Assembly (NCBI GenBank): GCA_037893225.1
Contig: JAZGUH010000627.1
Location: forward strand, 1,054,001-1,118,000
From: Hippasteria phrygiana
Taxonomy: Eukaryota; Echinodermata; Asteroidea; Valvatida; Goniasteridae
Direction: 5' to 3'
DNA: 64,000 bases
Shown: one piece after another, positions 1 through 11,653 of the stretch
Numbering within the stretch: position 1 is the first letter of the stretch
Layout of the letters: the number at the start of each line of letters is the position of its first letter
Notes under the pieces: model-generated
What the model was told of the DNA's origin: nothing
Database searches by the model: none
The model's input: only the letters and a program-made list of their open reading frames with translations
Translations under genes and position numbers: made by a program

Positions 1-883
1 TTTTATGATGGTTGGTATGCCATAAACTTCAATTGCCCGCGGTAGCATTCACCGAGGATTGTGCGTTCACCGCACCGTGACGGTGCCTCGAGAGCCTACC
101 GTTCACTCGGCGTCTTGTCCCCATGAGGCCTGCCCCAACGTGGGTGCCGAATCCTCGGCTAGAGCACCGATGACGGGGAGCCAGTGTGATGCACCCCGAC
201 ATTCACGACCCCCAAAGACCGGCACAACAACGTCATTACCGACACTCTATTAGCCTTGGCCCGTGCACAGGGACTACAGGACCGCGGGTTATTGAGTGTC
301 TGAGGCAACACCGCCGTGTCTTTCGTCGATCGGAGTCTGTGGGCCGCGGGGCCTTCTGGAAAGATTTTCTTGTTTTTGCTGTGCCCAGCACTATGGGTGA
401 TCGAAATAGGATCTGGAAAGTGTTCCATGTTTACTAATTTGTTGTGATCTGCACTTCTCTGTGTCCAAACGTGTCCTCAGTTTTCCTTCGTCGTCTCGTC
501 GTCTATTTGTTGCTGTGCTGTCGGCTTGTCTGCATTTCCCATGTGTTGTCGTTGTTTCTCTCTATATATGGATGTTGCTTTTTGTGTCTGTTCGTCTGTG
601 TCTCCCTATCTATCCGTTAGAAGCCTTTAGTTTTGGCGTCTATCAAATTAGGCACATAGCCTATTGCAAGATACAGACAGTGGAAATGTGTTATCTTTCG
701 ACTGACGCAAACGGCTTCCGGACAATCGGCAATTGTTTGTAACTGTTGGCCGATTTGTCACGACACTCAGATCTAAATGTAAACTTTAAACCAGTCGACC
801 CGTCTACCCTACTCCACTGTTTCTCTTAAGGCATTCTCCCTTACCCATTCTATTTTACCGGCTTATATACAAGAGTGCAACCT
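1..883. other. Unassigned DNA; first 430 bases GC-rich
   Basis: No recognisable gene. The first 430 bases are richer in G, C and CpG than the following sequence, and short ORFs open on both strands (60-90 codons), none with a family signature. From about 440 the sequence turns T-rich. The GC-rich part could be a piece of an exon or a regulatory element, but nothing decides this. Confidence 0.3.
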
Positions 884-1005
884 GAGCATTGCCTGGTCTG
901 AAAATTGGGATAATTTCTTTGGTATCTATTGAAGATTTATCCTCTATTTATATCTGGACCCAGGAAAACCATAAGGGTGGTAGGGCTGGCAACCTAAAAT
1001 GTGGT
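884..1005 (-). repeat. Dispersed repeat, family also at 24.1 and 34.0 kb
   Basis: The stretch with TCTGAAAATTGGGAT and GGTATCTATTGAAGATTT matches the reverse complement of 24120-24200 closely. The family continues at 24.2 and 34.1 kb into a shared block with CCACCGTTGGTGAGACCAAC. Three copies in one window show a dispersed repeat. Ends and class are not determined. Confidence 0.6.
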
Positions 1006-1870
1006 TAACACCACTACGTCTGTTCCCTTTAACTACAGTGACTTTTAGCCTTGTGTGGGACGACTTCCATAAAGAAACAAAATTGTGACTGTGGTGCCAT
1101 TAAAACATCTTCAAAGTTCAACTGTCTTCACAGCAACGTATGGATGAATGCGTACAGTGATTGAAAGTACAGTGATTGACGAATTTCACATGTAATTATA
1201 CGCCCCGTCTGTGCACTTCAAGGTTGAAAGCCAGGCTTTCAGTGATTTATTAAACGAGTACAGTGCTATCCTACAAATCCATTCATGCATGACTAATTCA
1301 CGACAAATGACAGCGAAGCGCACGGTCGCCATGGTCAAGTGGAACTGGATCATCACGACAAAAATCATCCAAATTCATTACTCGACATGATGTTGAAATA
1401 TTTCACAGAACAACGACTCTTAAACAATCCTGCCTCCATTAGATTGTTAAGATTGTTTTGGGACGACTTGATCAGCGAATACCTTGTATAAATTGCACAC
1501 GAATGAACGCGAGTTCCGTTGTTTAGTCTTAGCATTACCTTGCTTTCAAACCCGAAAGTGCGCAGATCAGTGGAAACAAAAAGAGAAAATTTGTTTTTTC
1601 AAACGTTAAAACCAGTGGCGCGACCACGAGATAGGAGTTGGTTGGGTGGCACGGGGACACTCCCCCCCCCCCCCCCACAAAAAAACCCGGCACCCCTGCC
1701 CCCCCCCACCCCCTCCCCTATCCACAACTGTTTGAGATCGCAGTTGTGTAGACAGAAAAATAAATATGCCAAGTGCATTTTCTCTCTGTAGAGCTCTTCA
1801 AGAAAAATTGTTGCGCTCGAGTGCCCCCAGAAAATTAAGTTGAAGTGGTTGAAGCGGATCAACAAGACGC
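1006..1870. other. Unassigned DNA with a C15 tract
   Basis: No gene is seen. A run of 15 C lies at 1662-1676, followed by A- and C-rich simple sequence up to about 1725. The preceding AGTGGCGCGACCACGAG resembles the outer ends of hAT-type MITEs, but I could not find a matching right end. Confidence 0.3.
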
Positions 1871-2014
1871 AATGAACAGGAACTCTTGATACTTATTTTA
1901 TAACTAAAATACTTAATATAAAACTAACAAAGTTTGATACAATAGGAACGCATAACCAAGCTTCAAACAACCAAACATAACAAAAGAGAAACAAAAACAT
2001 GAAGTTGAATTGTC

Positions 2015-2647
2015 TCAAAGCCCCAGGCGCCAGACCACACCGTATTTTTTTGCATCGTCAGAAAATCTGGCGGTAACTGAGCAAATTTGTTTTTGACACG
2101 TTCGGTGAAAAGCTATGCTGTAACAGATTACAGATCCCCTCCTGATCTTCAGACTCGATCGGGGCCCTAGTAAAACCACAGACGTATCGTGGCGATCGCG
2201 CTCCGATAAAAGAAAAGTAGAGCAGCGTGTCTCCAGGTCAGCTGTACCGGGTGACACCCGGGCCGCTGTCAGGCACGCGTCCTGGTTCCCACCCTGTCGG
2301 AAATACGTCCATTTCAACAGACGCAGGCACGGTAGGCTCTCGCAGCACATCCAGATATCGCGGCGAATTACCTCGGCCATCCGCTGAGACGCGAGTTTAC
2401 GCGCGTGGTGACAGTGCGGCCAACTATCGCACCGGGCACGAGCGGACCAGCTAATTTTCGGGGATAATCCTTCTGCTCCTCTGGACTCCCCCTGGGGCCG
2501 TCTCCCCTCCCCCCGCGCGCCAAAGGAGGGGGTAATGAAATCTAAAATGCGCGTCTGAGGTTTCGAAGCGATGATTTTGACAGTGTAAGGATGTCGACAG
2601 TTGGTACCTGATTCACGTCCGTTTCGGGATAAGACGACAAAAAACAA
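2015..2647 (-). other. Longest ORF of the window (210 codons), unidentified
   Basis: An open frame of 210 codons reads leftwards through a GC-rich stretch, with TCC/CCC-rich low-complexity bases near 2480-2530. The predicted protein is rich in Arg, Ser and Cys. It has no signal peptide, membrane segment or family motif I recognise, and another 75-codon frame overlaps it on +. Lack of stops in GC-rich DNA is the simplest explanation. A real exon cannot be excluded. Confidence 0.12.
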
Positions 2648-2922
2648 AAATTGGATTAGACTCGTGTCGGGTTAAATTGCATCGATAAGGGCTTTAAGAA
2701 TGTAACTTAACCTACAAGAAATTAGGGCCTACAAGCACCAAAAATTACAAGTTTCTAAAGACAGGAGAGGCATATTTTTAAACATATCAAAACAACGCCA
2801 AAATGAAATCCGGAATTGAGATTTTGGTTCAAGGCAGGATGATAGGAATTCACAGTTTGCGCTCCATTCAAACCAAACCAAACCAACACAATATAGGCTG
2901 CATACAAAACAAAAATATAACT

Positions 2923-3509
2923 TCAGCAGCAGCACCAGCAGCGACAGCAGCAACAGCAGCAACAGCAAAGAGCACAGGCGTCGCTAGAGGGGGTGGGGTT
3001 TGAAACCCCCGTTAGTTGATTTTTTCGGCAAATTCGTGTCGCTATCGGCGAAATCGCGTCTCCGTCGGCAAAGTGCATGGTGTATGACAGTACATAAGTG
3101 CTTGAAATATGGCACACATTTAATGGCGCCCTTAACGTCATGACCCTTCTGTTGCCCCCCCCCCCCCCCCCCCGCCACTGTTTTCATTTTTGGTAACATC
3201 CTGTCGGCAACATTGTGCTGAACAACCCCCTCCCCCATTTTGTTCCGCCCACACCCCGTCGGCCAAATTGTGATCTACAATAGCAGCAGCAACAACAATA
3301 ACAGCTGCATCAGAAGTAGCAGCATCAACAGTAGCAGCAGCAACAGCAACATCAACAACAACAGTAGCAACAGCATCTGCAGCAGGGGTAGCAGTAACAG
3401 CATCAACAGCAATAACTAACACACATGGCTGCAGAACTGCTGCAGCAGAAACTGCAGCAGCAACAGCAGTAGCAGCAGCAGCAGCAACGGCAACAGCATC
3501 AGCATCAGC

Positions 3510-3555
<46 letters not shown>

Positions 3556-3670
3556 GCAACAGCAGCAGCAGCAGTAGCAGCAACAGCAACAGCAACGGCA
3601 GCAGCAGTAGCAGCAGCAACGGCTGCAGCAGCATCAACAGCAGTATTTAGCTGCAGAAGATCCAGCAGCA
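2923..3670. repeat. CAG/CAA trinucleotide microsatellite block
   Basis: Two trinucleotide blocks (about 2923-2968 and 3285-3665) consist of CAG, CAA, and interrupting CAT, TAG and CGG units. A pure CAA run lies near 3508-3555. Between them are a C19 tract (3155-3173) and degenerate repeats built on TCGGCAAATT. Because every frame of such DNA is open, long frames of Ala/Val or Leu appear on the minus strand. They are artefacts of the repeat. Confidence 0.9.
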
Positions 3671-3689
3671 ATTTTTTTGTCATATGACG

Positions 3690-4834
3690 TCACTTGAGAC
3701 TCTGCCCTGGCAGTCTGTGACAAGGACGTTTTGCTGTTATTAAAACGAAGGTTTTCACTCCCAATTTTTGTTTAAACACCATCATTTTATGCCTAAAGAT
3801 GTCCATAACAGGACACCCACATGTCTAATAAGACTTTCTTCACAGTATGCAATTCCTTATTTCTCAAAAAAGTTCACATCTTTCATGACACCAATCATGC
3901 ACCAATCCAGTTGCACAGTTTATCCTTGCTCCTTATCAAACTCAAAGTGTCAAATTTTCTCCGCAATAAAAATCCGCCGATTACCCGAACTCCTTAATTT
4001 GCGAATGAAATGTCAGCAAGGCGATAAGATTAATTGTAATTTAAGCAATTTATTCTTCAGGATGTTATTTAAGTTTATCGCAAATAAGAATTATTCTAGC
4101 CGAAGGTTAAATTGGTCGTTGCTAGTCTCGGACGAGACCGACGCGCCGCGGTCTGCCTCGAAATAACCTCCCTGAAGGTCGCGGTAGAATACGGCAGGTC
4201 TGAGCATGGTCTGAGCCTGAGCCAGTCGCCCTGCCTGGAACAATGTCGCCACGCGAATTGGCATTTCCCAGCACGTGTGTCCAAATGTGTACATTGGTGT
4301 GAAGAGCATCGTCGAGGTTTATTTTTATACAGACATGAAACGCTTTCAGCCTCATTTAGAATAGGTAATTTTGAAGGAAAAAACAGACAGCAAATGTCGT
4401 GGGAAGTTGGTAATGATGCCCAAAATCCTTAGAATCATACAGCCGACGAGGAGCTTAAAGCGGCTAACCCAAAACATGTGAAAGAAATTTTGGAAAACTT
4501 GTGTCCGCAAAAAGGGGAAAACACTAGAATTCAAAAGTAGAGCCGTAACTGGCAAGAGTTGTAACCTTGGGGACGCCAAATTGGCGTTCTTCCTCAAATT
4601 TCTATGATATGGATAAAACAAAGTATAATAAAAATAACAATGTATACGACCAACCTCGTCCCCGAGCAATACCACTAGACGCTCTCTCGCACTATAGTAT
4701 TGGATCATTTTACACATTCAGAAATCTTGGATATTATAATTAGGTGGATTGCAGACGATGTGTTATGAGTAGTATGAGTCGTGCTACAGAATGCTGTGAG
4801 CTTTCGGGACAGGGATACAGGGTACCAAACTATA
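3690..4834. other. Unassigned DNA
   Basis: No gene or family is recognised. Bases 4100-4270 are GC-rich and include a small perfect palindrome at about 4125-4138 (GTCTCG, two-base loop, CGAGAC). The longest frames (106-132 codons) show no known motif. Confidence 0.3.
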
Positions 4835-5100
4835 TCTCAATAATAATGTGGTGCTTAGAGCGCTAAATGTCTCAAAGCGCTTCGCAATTATTAACCCTGG
4901 TCATCAGGCTATAACATCAGTTCTATGCAGCAGTTCGAGATCAGCTCAATCCATTGTCTACCCTCATAGGTACCCATTTATACTCCTGGGTGGAGAGAGG
5001 CAATTGTAGTAAAGTGTCTTGCTCAAGCACATAAGCACCATAATCTCCCGGAGGGGTTCGAACCCACATCGCACGTGAGTCAAATACGATACGGTAACCA
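4835..5100 (-). mobile_element. tRNA-derived SINE, minus strand
   Basis: Read on the minus strand, the unit begins near 5095 with a tRNA-like B box (GGGTTCGAACCCC, about 5054-5066). It continues through a body containing GCAAGACACTTTACTAC and CTCTCTCCACCCAGGAGTAT, then ends toward 4860 with AAGCGCTTTGAGACATTTAG. That body and tail are, from general knowledge, shared by abundant SINEs in marine invertebrates. The A box is hard to see, so the head is partly decayed. The 161-codon frame here is only a read-through of the SINE. Confidence 0.75.
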
Positions 5101-6375
5101 TTTGAATATTTTGGTGACTCGGGTTTAGGTAATAGGATATGTTGGTTTGTCTGAAAATCATTGATGAAAATGTTTTCGGTGACGAAAGTTTGGTATGCTT
5201 CCGAAAAGCCAATTATCGTAAAACGTATATACCAATATTTACTGGTAGCCATTAAGGATGATGTGAGTGCTGTGAATGAGACTGATAGGCCCCCTAATTG
5301 TAGAAATCTAGTGTTGCCTGAGATTAATTCTGTGCCTTTAGGAACGCGAGAGCAGCGGCGGTGATTTCTCGTCAAGGTTGTGTGGGGGGTGGGGGTGGGG
5401 GAGGAAAAACAGCACACAATCAACAATAAGCGTTTTGTACTCGGTGTATCTTGTATATCCTAAGAAATATTTGAAAATGTGTGCTGATCTTAAAAGCCAA
5501 TGACCCATGTATATGACATGGGGGGGGGGGGGGGGTGCCATAACCGTCACTCCCGTCAAAACATTGGAGGACTTGTCCCTTCCCCCGTCCCACAGGATCA
5601 CCGCCCATGCACGTGAGCCTAAACAAGATTTTGGCGGTGGTTTCCCTGTGTGAGTAGCCAGTTGAGAATATCTGAAAAATTGTTAGTTATCAGTTGAAAA
5701 TTGTACATGAACAAACGAAGAAGATACAGTCTCCAATTCTTAGTATACTAACAAGTGAGGGACGTTCACAAGCAATATATATCACATGACAAATTGGTAT
5801 TAAATCCTGTTTTTACCAAGGAAGACTGTTCACGCTGACTGGCCCCTGATGCACAATCCACCAAGATTGTGCCAGGTTTTTGGGACCTTGATGTCGCAGC
5901 TAAAACATCAACACAAAACACACTTTTAAAAAATGGCATCAACTGGGCCTTTAACGGTGAACAGCGCAGCCATGTTGGCGCGCGAGCAGCCACGCTGATT
6001 AGGCGAATGTGAAGCGAATGTTCACGGTGTGTCAGCGCGGGCAGTCTGGCGTGGCGTGCTAGGGGCATGTTTCATTAGGACTATGACCCGTGAATCCATG
6101 GGGCTGGTGCCCCCCTGGCGGCTTCCCCCCTGCATGGCCCGCCATGTTGCCCCTCATTTGATCTGGGCGGGTACTGTGTCTCCGCTGCAGTATTCAGCGA
6201 TGACTGAACTCCATATAGCCTATGCCTTGCGCAAGAATTTTCTTCCGCCTGGGAAAAATTGTCCCATTCCACGTGCACACAAACGTGAATATGGCGCGGT
6301 GTGTATAATGTACATGTATCATAACTACATAACCCTTTCATTAATTGGAAGTGATATCTTTAATACCTGTTAATG
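5101..6375. other. Unassigned DNA with G16 tract
   Basis: No gene is recognised. A G16 tract lies at 5520-5535, right after a short near-palindrome around CATGTATATGACATG. Bases 5930-6200 are GC-rich with several CpG and GCCGCC/GGCGG stretches. Frames of up to 114 codons exist there but carry no known motif. Confidence 0.3.
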
Positions 6376-6425
6376 GTCCCTTAAGGAGACATTTTGTCAT
6401 CATTCTTATTACCTTAAGGAGACTA

Positions 6426-6465
6426 GTGACATTAGGGAGACATTGAAATGTCTCCCTAATGTCAC
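6426..6465. repeat. Perfect 19-bp inverted repeat (2-nt loop)
   Basis: GTGACATTAGGGAGACATT at 6426-6444 is followed by the two-base loop GA and its exact reverse complement at 6447-6465. Further copies of the motif lie outside: AAGGAGACATTTTG near 6385 and GTCTCCCTAATGACCC near 6630. The hairpin may be the core of a larger MITE of about 6370-6650. Confidence 0.85.
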
Positions 6466-6663
6466 AGCCCCTTTAAATATTGAGAATTTTACTGTCGGAA
6501 CTGGGTTGTATCGATAGAGGATGGTCCAAAACATAAATATACCGAAATTCGTGGGGGTAGGATAAGGGGAAAGTTGGGTTAGGTTACATTAAAGTCGGGA
6601 AAAAAGTTGTGCACAAGTCTATGGGAAAGTCTCCCTAATGACCCATCGCCGGTAATTATAATT

Positions 6664-6886
6664 ATTACAGGTATCCTTATTTGCAACATCAAAAAATAAA
6701 ACTACTGAATAATCTTACTTGACTGTATCAAGCATCCTGTGAAATCATGGCACCTGGTCTGCTGATATTTTCAAGAAAATATAGAATTTGTGTATCAATT
6801 TCCAGCAATGGTCGACCGACCGTCAGGCAACCAGACGACAAGAACAGCATTTTTTCTCTTTGTTTCCCCAGCATCTTTGTTTCCCC
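6664..6886 (+). mobile_element. Partial copy of the TTAA-flanked MITE family
   Basis: The segment matches the 5' half of the complete element at 48099-48541: AGCATCCTGTGAAATCATGG, TTTCCAGC and the AAGAACAGCATTTTT block occur in the same order. An internal deletion joins CCGACCGTCAGG directly to AACCAGAC. The copy stops at about 6886, where sequence of a different family begins. Confidence 0.7.
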
Positions 6887-7088
6887 AGAGAAGTCTGCGT
6901 CATTTTGTAGTTTTAGGCCTATGTAGATTGCATATTGTGAAATAAAACAGCAAAAAGTGACTTTTGAGAGCTATATTTATCAAGTCCCCAATAGCCCGCT
7001 GGTACCGCTGGTACAAATCTGACGTCATAGGACGTGCCCCCCTTGTATCTGGTGCTAAACAAAAGGGGAGTTCGTCTTATGACGTCAA
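6887..7088 (+). mobile_element. Arm fragment of the 25-kb foldback family with CRE palindrome
   Basis: Bases 6887-7000 match the inner left arm of the large foldback at 24961-25075 (AGAAGTCTGCGTCATTTT, ATGTAGATTGC, AGCAAAAA, AAGTCCCC). They are followed by an inverted repeat with arms 7020-7046 and 7060-7087. Each arm ends in a full palindromic TGACGTCA (CRE-type) site and carries a CCCCTTTTGT-like inner end. The opposite arm of the family is absent, so this is a partial copy. Confidence 0.65.
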
Positions 7089-8247
7089 TAATCTTTGTGT
7101 TTCCTAAAAAAAAATTGCATGTAACTTGCAAGACCATCAGTAACAGTCCCGGAGTAGAAAAGTGACTGACGAAAAATGACAGTTAGGAATGAACTTGTTT
7201 ATTCCAAATTACAATCCTTGACACACAAATACCTCCTAAAAACCACAAACAACAAATTATCAAACCGAGAAAGTTTTGTTTTTCTCGAAACCAAAATAAA
7301 TACATGTTCATTTCAAAGCCGTTGCATTTGGTTGATCGTTGCACATAATGTCCATCAACGGAATGACAATAAAGATATACACAAACACGTGATTACGAGG
7401 TTGAACCTCTCCATGTCGTGAACGGAAAGCGCTGATACGACCGGCAATATAGCGCGACGTTTTGCTGACAGAAATACTGACCATTAAAATGTTTAAAGTT
7501 TACTGCGCGAAAAATGATAGTCCACAATGATGGAAATTGACGAAGGAAGCGGACTAATGCAGAATGCTGCAGGTGTCAATGCTGCAAGGAACGGGGTGTT
7601 ACATTTACACAAGCAGTGTAAAAAAAATGCCGTTCTTTCCAGGCGTGACGCGTGCTTTGTGCAAAATATAAAAATCATCTTTTGATGGCACATATTATCG
7701 TTGAGAATCTTAAAACTTTGCGCACTTTGATTTTGTTTTGTCCTAGCACATTGCCTGAATTAAGTTTTACCACAAATGGCACAGAAAGTGAAATTGCGAC
7801 AAATTAACTTTTCCCTGCTCCTAAATCTTGAGTTTGCTGATTCGTTTCAAAGTTATTTAAAGAGTAAAATGTTATTTCGACTCCCAATTTTCTTTTGAAG
7901 TGCACTGTGAACCCCTTTAAAGTATGCCGAAGGATAGCAACGAAATATCTTTCTGGCAAGCATGAAGTTGCATATGTGAAGTTGCGTATGTGAATAGTTG
8001 GTCATAATTTGTCATCTTCAGAAAGAATCTTACAGATTACCGGGGATTTTTTGACGGTTGTTCACGTGAGCCACGCTAGGAGGCTCTCGGCCAATTCTGT
8101 GCCTAATTTCCGAGAACAAAGGAAGATGACCGGTGTCTTATAAATGTCCGACTCTTTACCCATGATGCATTGCAGCACAATTGTACTTTTATAAGGAACA
8201 CAATCATTGTTGGCAATGGCATAACCTTTAACCTCAGCCAAACTCTA
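7089..8247. other. Unassigned DNA
   Basis: No gene or repeat family is recognised. Only short frames are present. Confidence 0.3.
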
Positions 8248-8306
8248 TATGACCCTAACCCTAACCATAACCCTAACCCAACGCTAAGCCCAATCCTAAC
8301 CCTGTT
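8248..8306 (-). repeat. Telomere-like CCCTAA run
   Basis: CCCTAACCCTAACC is followed by a CATAA variant, two further CCCTAACCC units, and scattered degenerate units up to about 8306. This is the C-strand of the TTAGGG telomere repeat. The run is short and impure and lies inside ordinary sequence, so it is an interstitial telomeric sequence, not a chromosome end. Confidence 0.7.
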
Positions 8307-8739
8307 TCCTGTTTCTCATCTAATCCTCACCCTCACTCGAGGCCTATGTTTCTCATTGTTTTCGTGTACGATGGCCTACTGACCATGCGCAGTGTAACCA
8401 ACAAGTCGGATTTTCAAAGAGTCTGATATTCACGCACAACGCGGTATGTGTGCTGTTATATACCCTGCAGTCTCAAAAGTCGCCCATTGTAACTACAGAC
8501 GATTATCGCTGCAAGATATTGTCCGATTCCGGGCGCAAAGAATAAACAGGACTGGTATTTTTGAGACAATTCAAAATGAGCAAATATCCTCACTTGAATC
8601 ATCCCAAGTGCGTCAAGTGCGAAAATTGTACAGATACCATCGAAAACTGTCGACAAGTTGTATGATACGATCCTTCTTCTGAGAAGGTCAGAAAACGTTG
8701 AAGGAAACGTTGACTGAACCAGATGATACATCTCAAAAC

Positions 8740-9490
8740 CACGGCTAGATATATTCCAATTTCAAGTTAATTCCTGTAAATAGAATGTTCACATTTTTTT
8801 CACCGTTTGAAACCTTCGGTTTTATGGTCACGTTTCTTTTTGTGTAATTGTGACTTCCAATGAAGGTGTGGAAAGTTTGATTTATCTTACAGTAATAGAC
8901 TGATGGTGGAATACAGAGGTTGTCTAAAATCTCGCTTAGGCCCACCATTTATGCATAGGAGTAAATGGGTACAGACCTAAACTCTCACATCTAACGAGAC
9001 TTCGCATTTGTTATTGTGTAATTATGACTACTGATGAAGGTATCGAAACGGCGAGTCCTCTTACAGATCACACTGACGATGATAATTACAGAGTTTCAGT
9101 CTACAATCTTGCTAACGCAAGTCATGTAATGCATTGGAGTAAGTTGGTACACACCCAAACTCTCGAAACTAACGAGACTTCTGGTTTTTTAATTATGTAA
9201 TTGTGACTGCTCAATGAAAGTATCGAAACGCTGAGTTCTCTTACGGAAGCTTTACTCGAAAATCTCGCATTATCAAATGAGACAACATGAAAAATAAGCT
9301 CTCGCACCAAACGAGACTTCTGGTTTGTAATTGTGTCATTGTGACTGCTAATGAAAGCATCGAAACGCTAAGCTTTCTTACGGATACCAGATTGACGATT
9401 GATCACAAAGGTAACTCGTATCATTGAAGGAGAGTAAATGGAAACAAATTAAGAAACAAAATTTGCACCAAACTAGACTTCACCTCGCCC
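8740..9490. repeat. Decayed tandem array, 140-180 bp units
   Basis: About four to five divergent units share AACGAGACTTC, then GTGTAATTGTGACT, then ATGAARGTATCGAAACG and TCTCTTACGG. The AACGAGAC anchor (or its variant) recurs near 8991, 9169, 9308 and 9471, a spacing of about 178, 139 and 163 bases. A weaker unit lies near 8815. A linker motif (GGAGTAARTKGGTACA) is visible at 8958 and 9136. No transposase or coding potential is seen. Confidence 0.75.
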
Positions 9491-10324
9491 GCTCGACGGC
9501 CCGCTCTTCACCTAACACGGTGACTCAGCACCCAGTGTGATTGGAGCCGTCACGGCTTTTCCACCTTCATTAAAATCACCCTCCTTTTCTCGCCCCTCTA
9601 TAGCATGCACCACACTATCGCGCAAAGACCCCCCTTCATTATCACCACCCCCTGACCCACACTTCACACGCTCTTGTCAAAGCAATTCACATCGCACAGG
9701 ATTTCCTCTTGCTGTGATTGCATGGATGAAAGTATAAATTGGAAGTTTTTTTGGTCCTTGGCTAACGCCTTAGACAAATCTTGCCGGGGGCTTTTTGGCA
9801 GGAAGATTTTTTGCTTAGAATATCTCATCAGTCTCATCCGGCTGAAATGAGAAACGGGCCTCCAGCCAAAAGTGACAAATCAGGGATGTTTCCATTCTGT
9901 TAAACCAACACAACCAAATTGTGAGACTATTATCTCCGACGTATATATAAATCCGGTGTCGTATTACATTCGGAACCCTATAAAAATCAGTCCGTATGCA
10001 TTACGCATGCGCTGTAACGACAAAATCGTTTCAATAATAGTATCTTTTGGGGAAAATCTTCATACTCTAACACTCCCCAGGAGATGAATTTTACTCATGC
10101 AAACAACACAAATGATGACCAACTTTGCAAACAATTTTCCATTGAAGGTGTACAAAAAAAGTGGTAAACGTTAGACAGGATTCGCATTGTTTGCCTGTGT
10201 GAAACCACCCCCAACCACCCCGTGACCTGTAACCTCCATTTTGCTTTCCCTGACAGTATGCGAGGCCACTGTTAATACAGTGTTCAACGCATAGGGTCCG
10301 AATTCAAACGACAACGGTCATCAA
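9491..10324. other. Unassigned DNA
   Basis: No gene is recognised. A direct alternation of CTTGCCGG and GGCAGGAAG bases near 9780 gives a small hairpin. The rest is featureless to my reading. Confidence 0.3.
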
Positions 10325-10588
10325 TAAGTCTTAAACTACTGAATCATTTAAAAATACGTTATTTGACTGTAAGTAAATAATAGTTTTAAGCATCCTGTTA
10401 AATCGTAGCACCTGGTACCGTATGCCTATCATTTTCAAGAAAAGTTCAATTTTTGTATCTATTGCCAGCGATGGTAGGCCGACCATCGTAGGAAAAAAAA
10501 AACTTTTTTTCTTCAAATACTGCCCCTAATTTACCAATTTAGTCAGGTGCAACGGGTGCAAGCTAGTCTAGTTTTCTGACCTGATAAT

Positions 10589-11653
10589 AGAGCCTGAAAG
10601 TAAAAGGTCACGCGGCGGGCTTCCGGAGACCTCGCGCAGCCCGCCTATATGGACATGTTTACATTGCATTGCTCTTTTACCTGCCATCATTTTTGGTAGA
10701 ATGATTTCTAACTTTAACCATCCTGAGAAATACTTAGCGTGGAATTTAATGTCATTATTTTTCGAATAAAATTGTGGAAATTATTATTTTTGTAAGCAAA
10801 ATTATTATTATCCGTTGTAAGCATACCCAGGTGAAACTCCGATTTGCGCTTTCCTTTTCATTTCGCCTACTCGCGTGAGAACGAAAATGTAGAAGTTGCG
10901 AAGCGCGCGGTTATTTTTTTCACCTAATATAGGCCTACCTACAGCCGATGGGTTCTAAATTAAGCCGGGCTAGCTTCATTGAGTGTCTGGCGTACAACCT
11001 CACTCACCGTCCTTACTCTCTTATTTCCAAAGAGTGAAAATTCACTCTTTTCGAGTAAAAATTCACACCCACAGTCTGAAACTAGGGACCAGACGTTTAA
11101 GAGTGAACTTCATTCAATCAAAAAGATCCAATTTGGACTGAATTTGGATCGAAAAGACTGAATTGGTTCTCTTTTTTTAGAGTAGGGGCCTATTCAATCT
11201 ATAAAAACAGAGTGATTTTCACTTTAAATCGTCTATTCCCTAATTTCACTCTTTGGGATTTAGAGAGTATCAGCGGCTACATTACATTTCTTTCGAAATT
11301 CAAACAAATTTAGCCAGGAAAGAAATTAAATTGTATTCATCTACTTAACTTTCAGTTTTCCAATGATTGCCACAAAATGATTATATAAATGTTCATCTTT
11401 GTAAAGAGTACACCGAGTTTCACTAGTGGGAGGTCAATTTTTTGGCACGATATTTCTCTTTCGCATCAGGCGATTTATTAGTTTCCATAAATTGATATGC
11501 TGGTAAAATAATTTTACAAAGGCCGTTTTTGGGGGTGATTTTCTTAAGAATTCAATGTACCAAAAATAATTGCAAATTTTACAGTTTTTACACGTTAATT
11601 TTCCTATTCAAGGTCTCCGGATGCGCGCCACCAGGGGTGAACTTTCAGGCTCT
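10589..11653. mobile_element. 1065-bp inverted-repeat element nested in MITE
   Basis: The insertion begins AGAGCCTGAAAGT and ends ACTTTCAGGCTCT. The inverted ends continue imperfectly to a shared CCGGAGACCT about 35-45 bases in. Comparison with the uninterrupted copy at 48.3 kb (GATAATTCCCTGACG) shows a 2-bp target duplication, AT at 10587-10588 and 11654-11655 (TA is the alternative reading). No transposase frame is seen, so it is non-autonomous. It carries a further element inside. Confidence 0.8.
11016..11267. mobile_element. 252-bp TA-flanked MITE, innermost of three
   Basis: The ends are CTCTCTTATTTCCAAAGAGT on the left and, on the reverse strand of the right end, CTCTCTAAATCCCAAAGAGT. 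Both are flanked by TA (11014-11015 and 11268-11269). Internal sequence repeats the motif AGAGTGAAAATTCACTC. The TA duplication is typical of Tc1/mariner-related MITEs, which is knowledge-based inference. Confidence 0.65.

Noticed and set aside
2015..2647. Longest ORF as a real gene
   Set aside because: GC-rich context, no motif, no start context or splice support. It is kept only as a low-confidence feature.
3138..3683. 181-codon Ala/Val-rich and 73-codon Leu-rich minus-strand frames
   Set aside because: They are translations of a CAG/CAA microsatellite; all frames of such repeats lack stops.
4941..5426. 161-codon minus-strand frame
   Set aside because: Its larger part is SINE sequence with the tRNA-like B box inside.
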